A stretch of DNA of 64,000 nucleotides from Azolla caroliniana (lineage: Eukaryota; Polypodiophyta): positions 17,794,001 to 17,858,000 of the forward strand of contig JBHGNT010000014.1 in assembly GCA_043228905.1 (NCBI GenBank). Reading direction: 5' to 3'. Under the pieces are notes generated by a model, which saw nothing but the letters and a program-made list of their open reading frames with translations, made no database searches and was not told where the DNA came from. Shown piece by piece: positions 11,058 through 20,334 of the stretch. Within the stretch, counting starts at the first letter, position 1, and every line of letters starts with the position of its first letter. A program made the translations under genes and the position numbers.

Positions 11058-11794
11058 TGTTGGGATTACGGTCCCTCCGGATGGGATGGTCAGATGTCCG
11101 GGAATCGGGAATGAAGACCCGAATGAGGAGTACCCGGTATCGGAACCGGATGATGAAGACCCGGTTTCGGATCCGGATGATGAAGACCCCGGCTACGGAG
11201 CCGGATGATGAAGACCCCGGCTACGGAGCCGGATGATGAAGACCCCGGCTATGGAGCCGGATGATGAAGACGCCGACTACGGAGCCGGATGATGAAGACC
11301 CCGGCTACGGAGCCGGATGACGAATGTACCCGGAGAGAGATCCGGATGCGGGGACATATTTGTGAATATGTTTGCCAAGGGCCCTCTAGGCTATATTTGT
11401 AAATAGCCCGAAAGTCATATATGTATAAATATGACTTAGGGCAAACAGTTGTTGTTGTTGCTCATTTTTCTGTTTTCCACTTAGAGGGAGCGAAGTGAGA
11501 GCAGCCGAGAGAGAGAGAGAGAGAGAGAAAGGAAGAGGTCGACGCCTCTGTGTAATACCGCCACCTGTGGCGAGGACAGCGAGCTCAAGGTCGTCGCCTT
11601 GCAGCTCGCCATTGTACATTCCCTATGCATAGTGATAGTTGGAGTCTGAGGACTCCCGTGGTTTTTCCCATTTAGGGTTTTCCACGTAAAACATCCTGTG
11701 TACTCTTCTCTCTATTGTCTTCGTGCATTTTGTATTTCCTGTTTTCTGTGAGTTGATCCTATTCCTCGGTTGCAGCCGAGCACTGTGTTTAACA
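11058..11794 (+). repeat. Cop1-A 5' LTR with 28-bp minisatellite
   Basis: TGTTGGGATTACGG...GTTTAACA. About five copies of a 28-bp unit (CCGGATGATGAAGACCCCGG then CTACGGAG) lie at ~11173-11312. A TATA box (TATAAATA) lies at 11424-11431. The position of the repeats upstream of the TATA box suggests enhancer-like units, which is inference. Confidence 0.9.
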
Positions 11795-11795
11795 A

Positions 11796-11810
11796 ACTGG
11801 TATCAGAGCA
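11796..11810 (+). other. Cop1-A primer-binding site
   Basis: CTGGTATCAGAGCAA lies two bases after the LTR and is complementary to the initiator-Met tRNA 3' end, as in most plant copia elements. Confidence 0.85.
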
Positions 11811-11825
11811 AGGTTAACACAGAAA

Positions 11826-14800
11826 ATGGAAGGCGGCGGTAGTGGGCCTCTGGGCATGATGGTGTTGAACTCACAGAACTACGCCGACTGGAAGATAAAG
11901 ATGGAAGACCTTCTCATCGTCCGAGACTTGTACGAACCGATCGACAATGCCGAGATACCCAAGGGGGTAATAGAGTCGGAGTGGAAGCTCCTGAACCGGA
12001 AAGCCGTAGCGACGATCCGGCAATATGTCAATGTAAGTGTTCTGCAACATGTGGCGAACAATACGAACGCCTATGAGATGTGGCAGAAGCTGTCCGGACT
12101 GTATGAGAGGAAGAATGCTCTGACCCGGACCTCCCTGATGAGGAAGATAGTGAATCTTAAGTACCGGGACGGCGAGAGCATGGTCGAACACGTCAGCACG
12201 TTCATGGGATTCGTGAACCAGCTTGCGGCGATCAAGTTCCCGTTGGATGATGCAATGCAAGCCATCATGCTGATGTGTACCCTTCCGGAGAGCTGGGAGA
12301 ACTTGGTAGTTATTCTCAGCACCTCCTGTAAGGAAGAGAACTTGTCTTTACTAACGGTAAAGACAAGTATTCTAAATGAAGAAGCGCGTCGGAGAGATAA
12401 AGAACCGGCCTCCGACTCGAAGGCGCTGCTTACCGAATCGGAACGGGGAAGACAACGGAACCGGAGTCCGCAAAGACGGGAGAAGTCGGGGACACGGTCG
12501 CAGTCGAGGGGGAGACCTACATGCTTCTACTGTGGGAAGCCGGGGCACTTCCAGAAGAACTGTCGGCATTTCCAGAAAGACAACGGAACCGACGGTACCG
12601 ATTCGAAGAAGTCACCGGAGCGAAACGGTGCATACCGGGGAGCCACGGACCGGAGAGGTCCGGATCGGCGAGGGCAGGACCAGAAAGGAACGACGGCACT
12701 CGCGGCAAGTGAAGAAGAGATAATGCTCATTACCGAAGAGAGGGAGTTGAACCTTGCCGGTGAAGAGATGACCTGGGTGGTCGATTCCGGAGCGTCGTTC
12801 CACCTGACCCCGGAGAAGAAATACTTCTCATCCTACACAGCCGGTGAGCACGGCTGTGTCCGGATGGGAAATGAAGGTACATGCCGGATTGCCGGCATAG
12901 GAGACGTGTGGCTGATGACATCAACCGGATGCAAGATGCTGCTGAAGGATGTTCGACACGTTCCGGAGGTTCGATTGAACCTGATTTCGGCCGGGAGGCT
13001 AGACGATGAAGGCTACACGGGTAGCATCCGGAACGGTGTCATGAAGTTCAGCAAAGGGAGCCTGATAGTGGCTCGGGCCCGGAAGGTCAACACACTGTAC
13101 CTGATGAATTCCCGGCTATGTCCGGAGGAGCTGAACGTGGCAGCTGACACTACCGGTGAGCTGTGGCACAAGAGACTGTGCCACATGAGCGAGAAGGGGA
13201 TGAAGACGCTTGCCGAAGACAACCTGATACCGGTAAAGCACATACACCTGGGGAAGTGTACCGACTGTCTGGCCGGTAAGCAAAACCGGACTTCCTTCCG
13301 CTCAAGACCACCGATGAGACGTAGTGTACCATTGGAGTTGGTACACACTGATGTGTGTCAGGTAGAAACGAAGTCACATGGCGGAGCCCAGTACTTCGTA
13401 ACATTCATAGATGACCATAGCCGGAAGCTGTGGACGGCACCGTTGAAGACAAAGGACCAAGTATTGTCCGTCTTCAAAGAACTCCACGCGAGAGTGGAAA
13501 GAGAATCCGGCAAGAAGCTGAAAGCACTACGAGCGGATAACGGAGGAGAATACCGAGGGCAATTCGAGGAGTATTGCCGTTCGATGGGAATCCGGCTCGA
13601 GTTTACTGTGCCGAAGACGCCGGAACTGAACGGGCTGGCTGAGAGGATGAACCGGACCATAATGGAGACGGTCCGGAGTATGCTGGCGCATGCGAAATTA
13701 CCCAAGGGGTTTTGGGCTGAGGCAATGTCGACGGCGACATACGTGATAAACAGATCACCCTCAGTACCTTTGGACGGAGACACGCCGCAGAGAGTGTGGA
13801 CCGGCAGGGAAGTATCCTACCGGCATCTGAAGGTGTTCGGGTGTCTCGCATATGTGCATGTGGCAAAGGACCGGAGAGGAAAGCTAGATCCAAAGACCCG
13901 GCCATGCATATTCCTCGGTTACGGCGATGACGAGTTCGGCTACCGAGTATGGGACCCGGTCGACAAAAAGATATTCCGGAGTCGTGATATCATCTTCATG
14001 GAGGACAAGACACTCGCCGACTGGGAGTCGGAGAAGAATATGAAGAGCTCCAAGTCGACCGGTGAGGATCAACTCTACGAGGAGCAGTCCCGACCGGCAA
14101 GGGACCGGTTAGCACTCAAGGATCCGGCCGAAGACGGTGAAGAAACAGAACCGGCCGAGGAAGATGAAACTGATACCGGAACCGGCCCCGATCCCGAAAT
14201 GGATTCGGATGAAGAGGAAACGGAGGAGCCGGTTACCGAAGCTCCGGAACGGAGATATCCTCTAAGAGAGAGAAGGGCCCCCCGGAGATTTCCGGAACCA
14301 GAGCACGTGCTGCTAACCGACGAGGGGGAGCCGGAGAGTTTTGAAGAAGCAAAGCTTGACACCCATAGCCGCAGGTGGTTAAGTGCCATGCAGGAGGAGA
14401 TGGATTCCCTGCATGAGAACCACACATATGAACTTGTGGAGTTGCCGAAAGGAAAGCGGGCACTTCGAAACAAGTGGGTGTTCAAGCTGAAACCGGGAGA
14501 CGCCGGAAACCCCCCGAGATACAAAGCCAGGATCGTGGTGAAGGGGTTCCAGCAGAAGAAGGGCGTCGACTTCGACGAGATATTTGCCCCGGTAGTGAAG
14601 ATGACCTCCATCCGGACGGTGCTGAGCATAGCGGCAAGCATGGACCTCGAGGTAGAACAGATGGACGTGAAGACGGCATTCCTTCACGGTGACCTCGAAG
14701 AAGAGATCTACATGCAGCAACCGGAAGGATTCGAGAAGAAAGGGAAGGAGCACCTGGTATGCCGGTTGAAGAAGAGCCTTTACGGACTGAAGCAGGCTCC

Positions 14801-15899
14801 CCGGCAATGGTACCGGAAGTTCGAGTCTTTCATGACCGACGAAGGGTACCACAAAACGCAGTCCGATCACTGCATGTTTGTGAAGAAGTTCGAAGGAGGA
14901 GACTTTCTAATACTCCTCCTGTACGTGGACGACATGTTGATCGTCGGACGGGACCAGGTCAAGATACGGATGCTGAAGAAAGCGCTTCACCGAACCTTCT
15001 CAATGAAGGACCTGGGTCCGGCGAGGCAAATACTAGGGATGCACATCATCCGGGACCGGAAGAAGAAGCAGTTGTGGCTGTCACAGGAGAAGTACGTGAC
15101 AAAGGTGCTTCACCGGTTCAACATGTCGGAAGCAAGACCGGTCGGGTCAACCCTCCCGGCAAACTGCAAGTTGTCCAGCAAGCAAAGCCCCAAGACAAAG
15201 GCTGAGAAGGAGGACATGATGAAAGTACCATATGCCTCTGCCGTCGGAAGCTTGATGTACGCAATGGTGTGTACAAGACCGGACATAGGATATGCAGTCG
15301 GAGTGGTGAGCCGGTACATGAGCAATCCCGGCAAAGAGCACTGGAACGCGGTCAAGTGGATACTCCGATACCTGAAGGGCAAGGCAAACGTGTGCCTCCG
15401 ATTCGGCTCCGGTAAGCCCGAACTCGACGGCTTTACCGATTCGGATATGTCGGCTGATGCAGATACCAGCTGGTCCACATCAGGGTATGTGATGACGTAT
15501 GCGGGGGGAGCTGTTTCGTGGCAGTCGAGGCTGCAGAAGACGGTTGCGTTGTCGACCACGGAGGCGGAGTACATGGCGGCTGTTGAAGCCGGCAAGGAAA
15601 TAATGTGGATGAAGGACTTCATTAGAGAGCTCGGTATCCGGCAGGAGGAGTACCGACTCTACTGCGACAGTCAGAGTGCCATCCACCTTGCGAAGAACGC
15701 GGCCTATCACTCACGGACGAAGCACATCCAGCGAAGATATCACTGGATCCGGGAAAGGATAGAAGACCAGGAGTTCGTGCTAACGAAGATCCACACGGAC
15801 GAGAACGGGTCAGATTTGCTGACCAAAGTGCTCACACCCGACAAGCTGGAAGCGTGCCGGAAGAGGGTCGGACTGGAAAGACATCCCATGCCGAAGTGA
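11826..15899 (+). CDS. Cop1-A gag-pol polyprotein (intact)
   Basis: A single 1357-residue frame encodes all proteins for copia retrotransposition: capsid, protease, integrase, RT and RNase H. The start ATG (MEGGGSGPLGMMVLNSQNYADW) lies 16 bp after the primer-binding site. The gag core spans residues ~15-200, with a CCHC knuckle CFYCGKPGHFQKNC at ~233. The protease DSGAS is at ~320. The integrase zinc motif (HKRLCH...CTDC) is at ~450, and its acidic triad lies in HTDVC (~507), ADNGGEY (~570) and NGLAERMNR (~607). The RT YVDD is at ~1033. The RNase H STTEAEYMA is at ~1244. The length is normal for the family and no key residue is missing. It would act in cytoplasmic virus-like particles, then in the nucleus. 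Confidence 0.96.
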   Translation: MEGGGSGPLGMMVLNSQNYADWKIKMEDLLIVRDLYEPIDNAEIPKGVIESEWKLLNRKAVATIRQYVNVSVLQHVANNTNAYEMWQKLSGLYERKNALTRTSLMRKIVNLKYRDGESMVEHVSTFMGFVNQLAAIKFPLDDAMQAIMLMCTLPESWENLVVILSTSCKEENLSLLTVKTSILNEEARRRDKEPASDSKALLTESERGRQRNRSPQRREKSGTRSQSRGRPTCFYCGKPGHFQKNCRHFQKDNGTDGTDSKKSPERNGAYRGATDRRGPDRRGQDQKGTTALAASEEEIMLITEERELNLAGEEMTWVVDSGASFHLTPEKKYFSSYTAGEHGCVRMGNEGTCRIAGIGDVWLMTSTGCKMLLKDVRHVPEVRLNLISAGRLDDEGYTGSIRNGVMKFSKGSLIVARARKVNTLYLMNSRLCPEELNVAADTTGELWHKRLCHMSEKGMKTLAEDNLIPVKHIHLGKCTDCLAGKQNRTSFRSRPPMRRSVPLELVHTDVCQVETKSHGGAQYFVTFIDDHSRKLWTAPLKTKDQVLSVFKELHARVERESGKKLKALRADNGGEYRGQFEEYCRSMGIRLEFTVPKTPELNGLAERMNRTIMETVRSMLAHAKLPKGFWAEAMSTATYVINRSPSVPLDGDTPQRVWTGREVSYRHLKVFGCLAYVHVAKDRRGKLDPKTRPCIFLGYGDDEFGYRVWDPVDKKIFRSRDIIFMEDKTLADWESEKNMKSSKSTGEDQLYEEQSRPARDRLALKDPAEDGEETEPAEEDETDTGTGPDPEMDSDEEETEEPVTEAPERRYPLRERRAPRRFPEPEHVLLTDEGEPESFEEAKLDTHSRRWLSAMQEEMDSLHENHTYELVELPKGKRALRNKWVFKLKPGDAGNPPRYKARIVVKGFQQKKGVDFDEIFAPVVKMTSIRTVLSIAASMDLEVEQMDVKTAFLHGDLEEEIYMQQPEGFEKKGKEHLVCRLKKSLYGLKQAPRQWYRKFESFMTDEGYHKTQSDHCMFVKKFEGGDFLILLLYVDDMLIVGRDQVKIRMLKKALHRTFSMKDLGPARQILGMHIIRDRKKKQLWLSQEKYVTKVLHRFNMSEARPVGSTLPANCKLSSKQSPKTKAEKEDMMKVPYASAVGSLMYAMVCTRPDIGYAVGVVSRYMSNPGKEHWNAVKWILRYLKGKANVCLRFGSGKPELDGFTDSDMSADADTSWSTSGYVMTYAGGAVSWQSRLQKTVALSTTEAEYMAAVEAGKEIMWMKDFIRELGIRQEEYRLYCDSQSAIHLAKNAAYHSRTKHIQRRYHWIRERIEDQEFVLTKIHTDENGSDLLTKVLTPDKLEACRKRVGLERHPMPK

Positions 15900-15909
15900 A
15901 GGGGGAGTT
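15900..15909 (+). other. Cop1-A polypurine tract
   Basis: GGGGGAG directly after the polyprotein stop and abutting the 3' LTR start, as expected for plus-strand priming. The equivalent in Cop1-A2 lies at ~25998-26009 on the minus strand. Confidence 0.8.
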
Positions 15910-16659
15910 TGTTGGGATTACGGTACCTCCGGATGGGATGGTCAGATGTCCGGGAATCGGGAATGAAGACCCGAATGAGGAGTACCCGGTATCGGAACTG
16001 GATGATGAAGACCCGGTTTCGGATCCGGATGATGAAGACCCCGGCTACGGAGCCGGATGATGAAGACCCCGGCTACGGAGCCGGATGATGAAGACCCCGA
16101 CTACGGAGCCGGATGCCGTAGCCGGATGATGAAGACCCCGACTACGGAGCCGGATGATGAAGACCCCGGCTACGGAGCCGGATGAAGAATGTACCCGGAG
16201 AGAGATCCGGATGCGGGGACATATTTGTGAATATGTTTGCCAAGGGCCCTCTAGGCTATATTTATAAATAGCCCGAAAGTCATATGTGTATAAATATGAC
16301 TTAGGGCAAACAGTTGTTGTTGTTGCTCATTTTTCTGTTTTCCACTTAGAGGGAGCGAAGTGAGAGCAGCCGAGAGAGAGAGAGAGAGAGAGAAAGGAAG
16401 AGGTCGACGCCTCTGTGTAATACCGCCGCCTGTGGCGAGGACAGCGAGCTCAAGGTCGTCGCCTTACAGCTCGCCATTGTACATTCCCTGTGCATAGTGA
16501 TAGTTGGAGTCTGAGGACTCCCGTGGTTTTTCCCATTTAGGGTTTTCCACGTAAAACATCCTGTGTACTCTTCTCTCTATTGTCTTCGTGCATTTTGTAT
16601 TTCCTGTTTTCTGTGAGTTGATCCTATTCCTCGGTTGCGGCCGAGCACTGTGTTTAACA
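15910..16659 (+). repeat. Cop1-A 3' LTR
   Basis: 750 bp, with the same ends as the 5' LTR. The minisatellite contains an extra 13-bp partial unit (CCGGATGCCGTAG), which accounts exactly for the 13-bp length difference from the 5' LTR. It is followed by the TSD ACATT. Confidence 0.9.
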
Positions 16660-16993
16660 ACATTCGTGCATTCGCATTCGTGAAAGAAAAACACCCTCAA
16701 AGAATGATAAATACCATACTTTTGGATTAACTATTTATTATGAGGTAGATAAGCCTAAAAAAGAAAAAACAAAACAAAAAAAACATTAAAAAAATGGGAA
16801 AAAAACAAAAAAAAAAAACACAAGAATGTTTGGATAACATTTGCATTCGTTTTCCAACGTATGAAAACGAATGTTATACTAGAAGAACATGAATTTTATG
16901 TACTATGCATGGTACAACCACCCGGCTTCAAATCGAGCACCCATCCGGAAGCAATTTGTCGACTAAAGAAGCCACTCTAAGCAAGCACCACGT

Positions 16994-17714
16994 TGTCGTG
17001 AAGATTTTCGTCCACAAGCGGAAACCCGAGCAACGAGAGCCAAAGAGCGATGTGCAACGTTGCACACGTACATAATGTATTTGTAATAGTAATAAGGGTA
17101 AAGTGTATGGTGCTAGAAATGCCCCATAAGATCCCTAAGGTATAAAGGTGATGTGGTCTTGTGCTCATATCCACGCGCGAGAGAGAGAGAGGTACTATGC
17201 CGTACATAGGTACCTAGTTGTTTGTGTGGAGGTGGGAGTTATGGGGCCATCAATCTCACCCTCCCCAAATCAAGGCAAATATCCCCTTTGAATGAAAGGG
17301 GATATTTTAGTCTCACTTTTGTAAACGGTCTTCCCTCCTTGTGCTATAAAAGGAGAGGGAAGGCACCATTGTGGGGGTTGCCTATTTTGAGTGTGCGAGG
17401 TATACCACATAGGTTGAGCGTTAGGGTTAGGGTTAGGGATTCTTTATCTTTATCTTCATCTTCGTCGGTTAGGGTTTCGAGTAGTCGTTTGGTGCGGCCT
17501 ATGCGGCCACCATTTTGTAATCGTTCATTTCGGTTTTAATACATCTTGTTGTTAATCTTGTCTCCATCTTCCTCTTGTTCGATCTAGTCTCTTGTTCATT
17601 CTTCTTCTTCTTGAGCAAAGCTTCCATTCCGTGTCTGATTCCTTCTCCTCTACTCCTTAGTCCAAGACCCCCGTGGTCCCGCCCTTCTCCACGCACGCGT
17701 GTAGCAACGCGACA
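16994..17714 (+). repeat. Gyp1 solo LTR (721 bp)
   Basis: It starts TGTCGTGAAGATTTTC and ends GCAACGCGACA. It is flanked by exact 4-bp duplications ACGT (16990-16993 and 17715-17718) that split the Cop2-D RT codons KQAPR-AWH. A TATA box lies at 17345-17352 (GCTATAAAAGGAG). It carries three TTAGGG words at ~17420-17440. Near its end it has the conserved TCCAAGACCCCCGTGGTCCC tail. No internal region remains, consistent with LTR-LTR recombination. Confidence 0.9.
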
Positions 17715-17718
17715 ACGT

Positions 17719-18245
17719 GCTTGGCACTCGAAGATAACACATTATCTTCATCAAATTGGCTTCTGAATGTCAAAATCCGACAACTCTCTTTATGTAAGAA
17801 GTGATTTCGAAAGTCCGATTGTCATCATCCTATGCATGGATGATCTGGTCATTGGAGGTGAGCATCTAGTGGACATCAACAAGGTCAAGTCCCTCGTCTC
17901 TAGAAAATTCGAGATGACGGACATCAAAGACCTCCATTACTTCCTTGGCCTCGAGGTAATTTGGACTCCAACCGGCATTATGAGCTCTCAACGACACTAC
18001 ATCCTTAACTTGTTATACAAGTTCAGGATGATTGAGTGTAAATCTGTGGCAACCCCTCTCGATCGAAACCTCAAACTTAATGCCGACTTTGGCACCACAG
18101 AGTGTGAGTCGACTCAGTATCGACAATTGATTGGGTACCTCATCTATCTCACAATCACTCGTCTCAACCTCAACTACCCGGTTAGTCTCCTTAGCCAATT
18201 TATGCAAACTCCACGTGATATTCATTTAGGTTGTGTTAAGCGAGT
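17719..18245 (+). pseudogene. Cop2-D reverse transcriptase, part 2
   Basis: The blocks AWHSKITHYL, SDNSLYV and IIVIILCMDDLVIGG-like sequence form the catalytic region (CMDD here, where copia usually has YVDD). FLGLEV and MSSQRHYILNLL follow, then TECESTQYRQLIGYLIYLT at the RT/RNase H boundary. An open frame covers 17767-18245. It is cut at 18250 by Cop2-E and the RNase H resumes at 55831. The short preceding piece (QPPGF..., ICRLKKPL) lies at 16905-16989, before the Gyp1 solo LTR. Confidence 0.85.
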
Positions 18246-18250
18246 ATTAT

Positions 18251-18675
18251 TGTTGAGAGATCAAGCTCAACTTAATTTAGTTATTTATTCAACCATGTAA
18301 CTTCATAGCTACCTAGATAGAATCTAGTTACCTAAATAGGACCTTGTACCTAAGTGGGATATTCTAGATCCTCCACTCCGAAGTACATTTAATATATGAC
18401 TTACACCTTAGTACCTATATTCTACTCACACATGTGCACCTATGCACATGAGATGTATATATACCTCATTGTGGGTATTTTTGTATTTGATGATGATAAT
18501 GCTAATTTAATATAGAGTTAATCATCCCCCATCTTGTGTTGTTGATAAGTGTTAACTTCCTCTATCTCTCTTCCTCTCACACACATACACATACATATCA
18601 CTTAATCTTCCGCTTATCAACGAATCACATAATTAGGTACTTATTAACCCATACTTAATTACCTAATTCTTAACA
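18251..18675 (+). repeat. Cop2-E 5' LTR (425 bp)
   Basis: TGTTGAGAGATCAAG...TTCTTAACA. It is preceded by the TSD ATTAT and followed at once by TGGTATCAGAGCGTG. Confidence 0.88.
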
Positions 18676-18690
18676 TGGTATCAGAGCGTG
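18674..18690 (+). other. Cop2-E primer-binding site
   Basis: TGGTATCAGAGC at 18676-18687 is a perfect match to the usual initiator-Met tRNA primer site of plant copia elements. Confidence 0.85.
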
Positions 18691-18845
18691 TGGTTTAGCA
18701 CATCCACTAAGCCCATCCGCGTCTTCATAATTGTGTGCTTGAAACGACGACGACAAATTCCGGTTATCTACTACAGTAGTGCCGCTACGTAGCATGAGTA
18801 AGTGATTGAGCGAAGGAAATCGAAAAAGGAAGACACTACATCAAA

Positions 18846-19740
18846 ATGAACACACAAATGGGTAGCTCGTTCCCTAGTGAAAAGCTAGACCGGAGCAATT
18901 ATTCATCTTGGGAGTACAAGATGACGCAATACCTTCTTAGCCAAGGGTATTGGAGCTACATAAACGACGCACAAGAAAATCGACCCGACTCAAAGAACGC
19001 CGATTACGCAACATGGGAGCAAGCGGCGAGTCGAGTCATGTATGCTTGGCAACATGTGTCCATGACCACATGCTTAGCCACATTCGAGACGCCAAGTTGC
19101 CTAAAGAAGCGTGGGCAAACTTAAAGAAAATGTTCACCGCCAACACAACCGCCCGAAAGTTTCATGTTCGACAAGAGTTGAACAACATTCGGCAAAAAGA
19201 CATGTCTGTGTCGGACTACGCCGCCAAGATCAAAAGCATTTGCGACTCGCTTGGCTCCATCAAAATAAACGGTGACGAAGACGAGATGGTTCAAGTATGC
19301 TTGGGTAGCCACGCACAACGAATCGACTCTTTGAGGATGACAATCTTGGCGAGGGAAAATCCTCCTTCCTTCTTCGACCTTCAATCAATGCTAATGGTTG
19401 AAGAGAACCACGTCCAAACCAAAACCAAGACATTAGAAGGACAAACGTTCTTCTTGAATTCGGATGGTGGTCGAGGATGAGGTCGAGACAGTAGAAGAGG
19501 TCGATTCGACCCATCACATGAAGGGAACTCAAACCTCCGACAACAAGACGGAAGCCATCAAGGAACCTTCAGAAGAATGGGGAGCTTCCATTCCGAACAA
19601 GGTCGGCAAATGAGGCCCGCAACTTGCAACTATTGTGGGAAAAAAACGGCCACCATGAGGAGGAGTGCCGAAAAAGAAGAAGCGAGTCGGCTTTGACAAG
19701 TCGATAACTCACGAATTATGCCACCAAACCCGAATATGAT
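18846..19740 (+). pseudogene. Cop2-E gag (broken)
   Basis: The ATG at 18846 starts MNTQMGSSFPSEKLDRSNYSSW, homologous to Cop2-D gag. The frame shifts near 19050 and continues as HDHMLSHIRDAKLPKEAW, FTANTTARKFHVRQELNNI and DEDEMVQVCLGS. After a stop at 19480 the zinc knuckle (CNYCGK..GHHEEEC, ~19627-19668) is split by a run of seven A, which shifts the frame within the knuckle itself. Confidence 0.82.
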
Positions 19741-19922
19741 GACTACGCCAGACTATTCGTAATGAGGCATAGAGCGAACTCTATGTCGGCCTCTGACTCC
19801 GCAAGCACCTCCAATTCTGAAGATGCGTGGTTCGTCGATTTCGGCGTCTCACATCACATGACATCCCACAAAGAGTGGTTCAATGACTTGCGTACACCAG
19901 ATCGACCCGGCTTCATAGAGAC

Positions 19923-20334
19923 TGTCACGGACAAGTAGGCGAGGCTCAATACTAAGAGAGTGAGAGAGAGATCATAGACAAGATAATAAGAAAGAGAGAG
20001 AGAAAGTAGTCAAGAGAACAAGAACTGAATTATGATTCTATAACTGGTGTTGTTCACCTTGACTAAGGCCAAGGGGAACCCCTATATTTATACATGTTTA
20101 TGGGCTCTAAATGTAGCCCCATGCAAAGACTCATTTTCATGCACAAGCTTCTAGAATGTTCTAGCTTCTCAAGCTTTCTGGAAGCTTCTAGAATCCTACA
20201 TGTAGAATAGATCATCTGTCATAATCTAGTAAGGTAACATGATTATGTATTGGATGTGTTGGTTAAAACATATTGATTAAGTACAGTAGGTCAAGAGTTC
20301 GAATCATGACATAACTATTGTTATGTCTGTGACA
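19923..20334 (-). repeat. Solo LTR related to Gyp3 (412 bp)
   Basis: It is flanked by GAGAC (19918-19922 and 20335-20339) and splits Cop2-E protease codons. On the minus strand it begins TGTCACAGACATAAC and contains CATGATTCGAACTCTTGAC and TATAAATATAGGGG followed by a hairpin. This is the same layout as the Gyp3-G LTR (39156-39505), although the sequence has diverged. No internal region remains. Confidence 0.82.
20052..20079 (-). promoter_or_regulatory. Hairpin next to the TATA box in Gyp3-type solo LTR
   Basis: GTTCACCTTG pairs with CAAGGGGAAC with one central mismatch, enclosing ACTAAGGC. It lies just downstream of the TATA sequence on the minus strand, the same place as the perfect hairpin in the Gyp3-G LTRs. 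Confidence 0.6.

Larger units (their letters stand above)
11058..16659 (+). mobile_element. Cop1-A: complete Ty1/copia element (5.6 kb)
   Basis: The LTRs are 11058-11794 (737 bp) and 15910-16659 (750 bp). The TSD is ACATT at 11053-11057 and 16660-16664. It has a primer-binding site, one long intact polyprotein and a polypurine tract. The two LTRs differ at about 12 bases plus one 13-bp partial minisatellite unit. This is the only copy in the window with an uninterrupted complete polyprotein, so it may be autonomous. Confidence 0.93.
11051..16876. mobile_element. Candidate short DNA transposon (MITE-like), split by Cop1-A
   Basis: Between the two halves of the Cop2-D RT there is ~220 bp of AT-rich, A-run-rich DNA (11051-11057 joined to 16665-16876) that is not copia sequence. 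Its ends form an imperfect inverted repeat: left TAACATTCGT, right ACGAATGTTA. It has no coding capacity. I could not define a convincing TSD, so the class is uncertain. The Cop1-A element sits inside its left terminal repeat. Confidence 0.4.

Noticed and set aside
11166-11320. 28-bp LTR arrays as a CRISPR array
   Set aside because: The units are directly adjacent with no spacers, and the context is a eukaryotic LTR.
12372-12730. Antisense and alternate-frame open frames within the Cop1-A polyprotein and the Gyp1-B coding region
   Set aside because: They mirror GC-rich coding sequence, have no independent homology or promoter, and are not kept in the related copies.
15854-16060. Frame through the LTR repeats (Pro-Asp-Asp-Glu-Asp-Pro repeats), also on the minus strand at 25847
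   Set aside because: It starts inside the polyprotein in another frame and follows the minisatellite; no sign of a real gene.
16740-16830. A-rich runs as a LINE or SINE poly(A) tail
   Set aside because: The runs are internal to an insert with inverted ends and no RT or tRNA-like sequence precedes them.
17420-17440. Three TTAGGG repeats, a possible telomeric tract
   Set aside because: Only three units, inside a Gyp1 solo LTR, and the usual plant telomere unit is TTTAGGG. Most likely chance.
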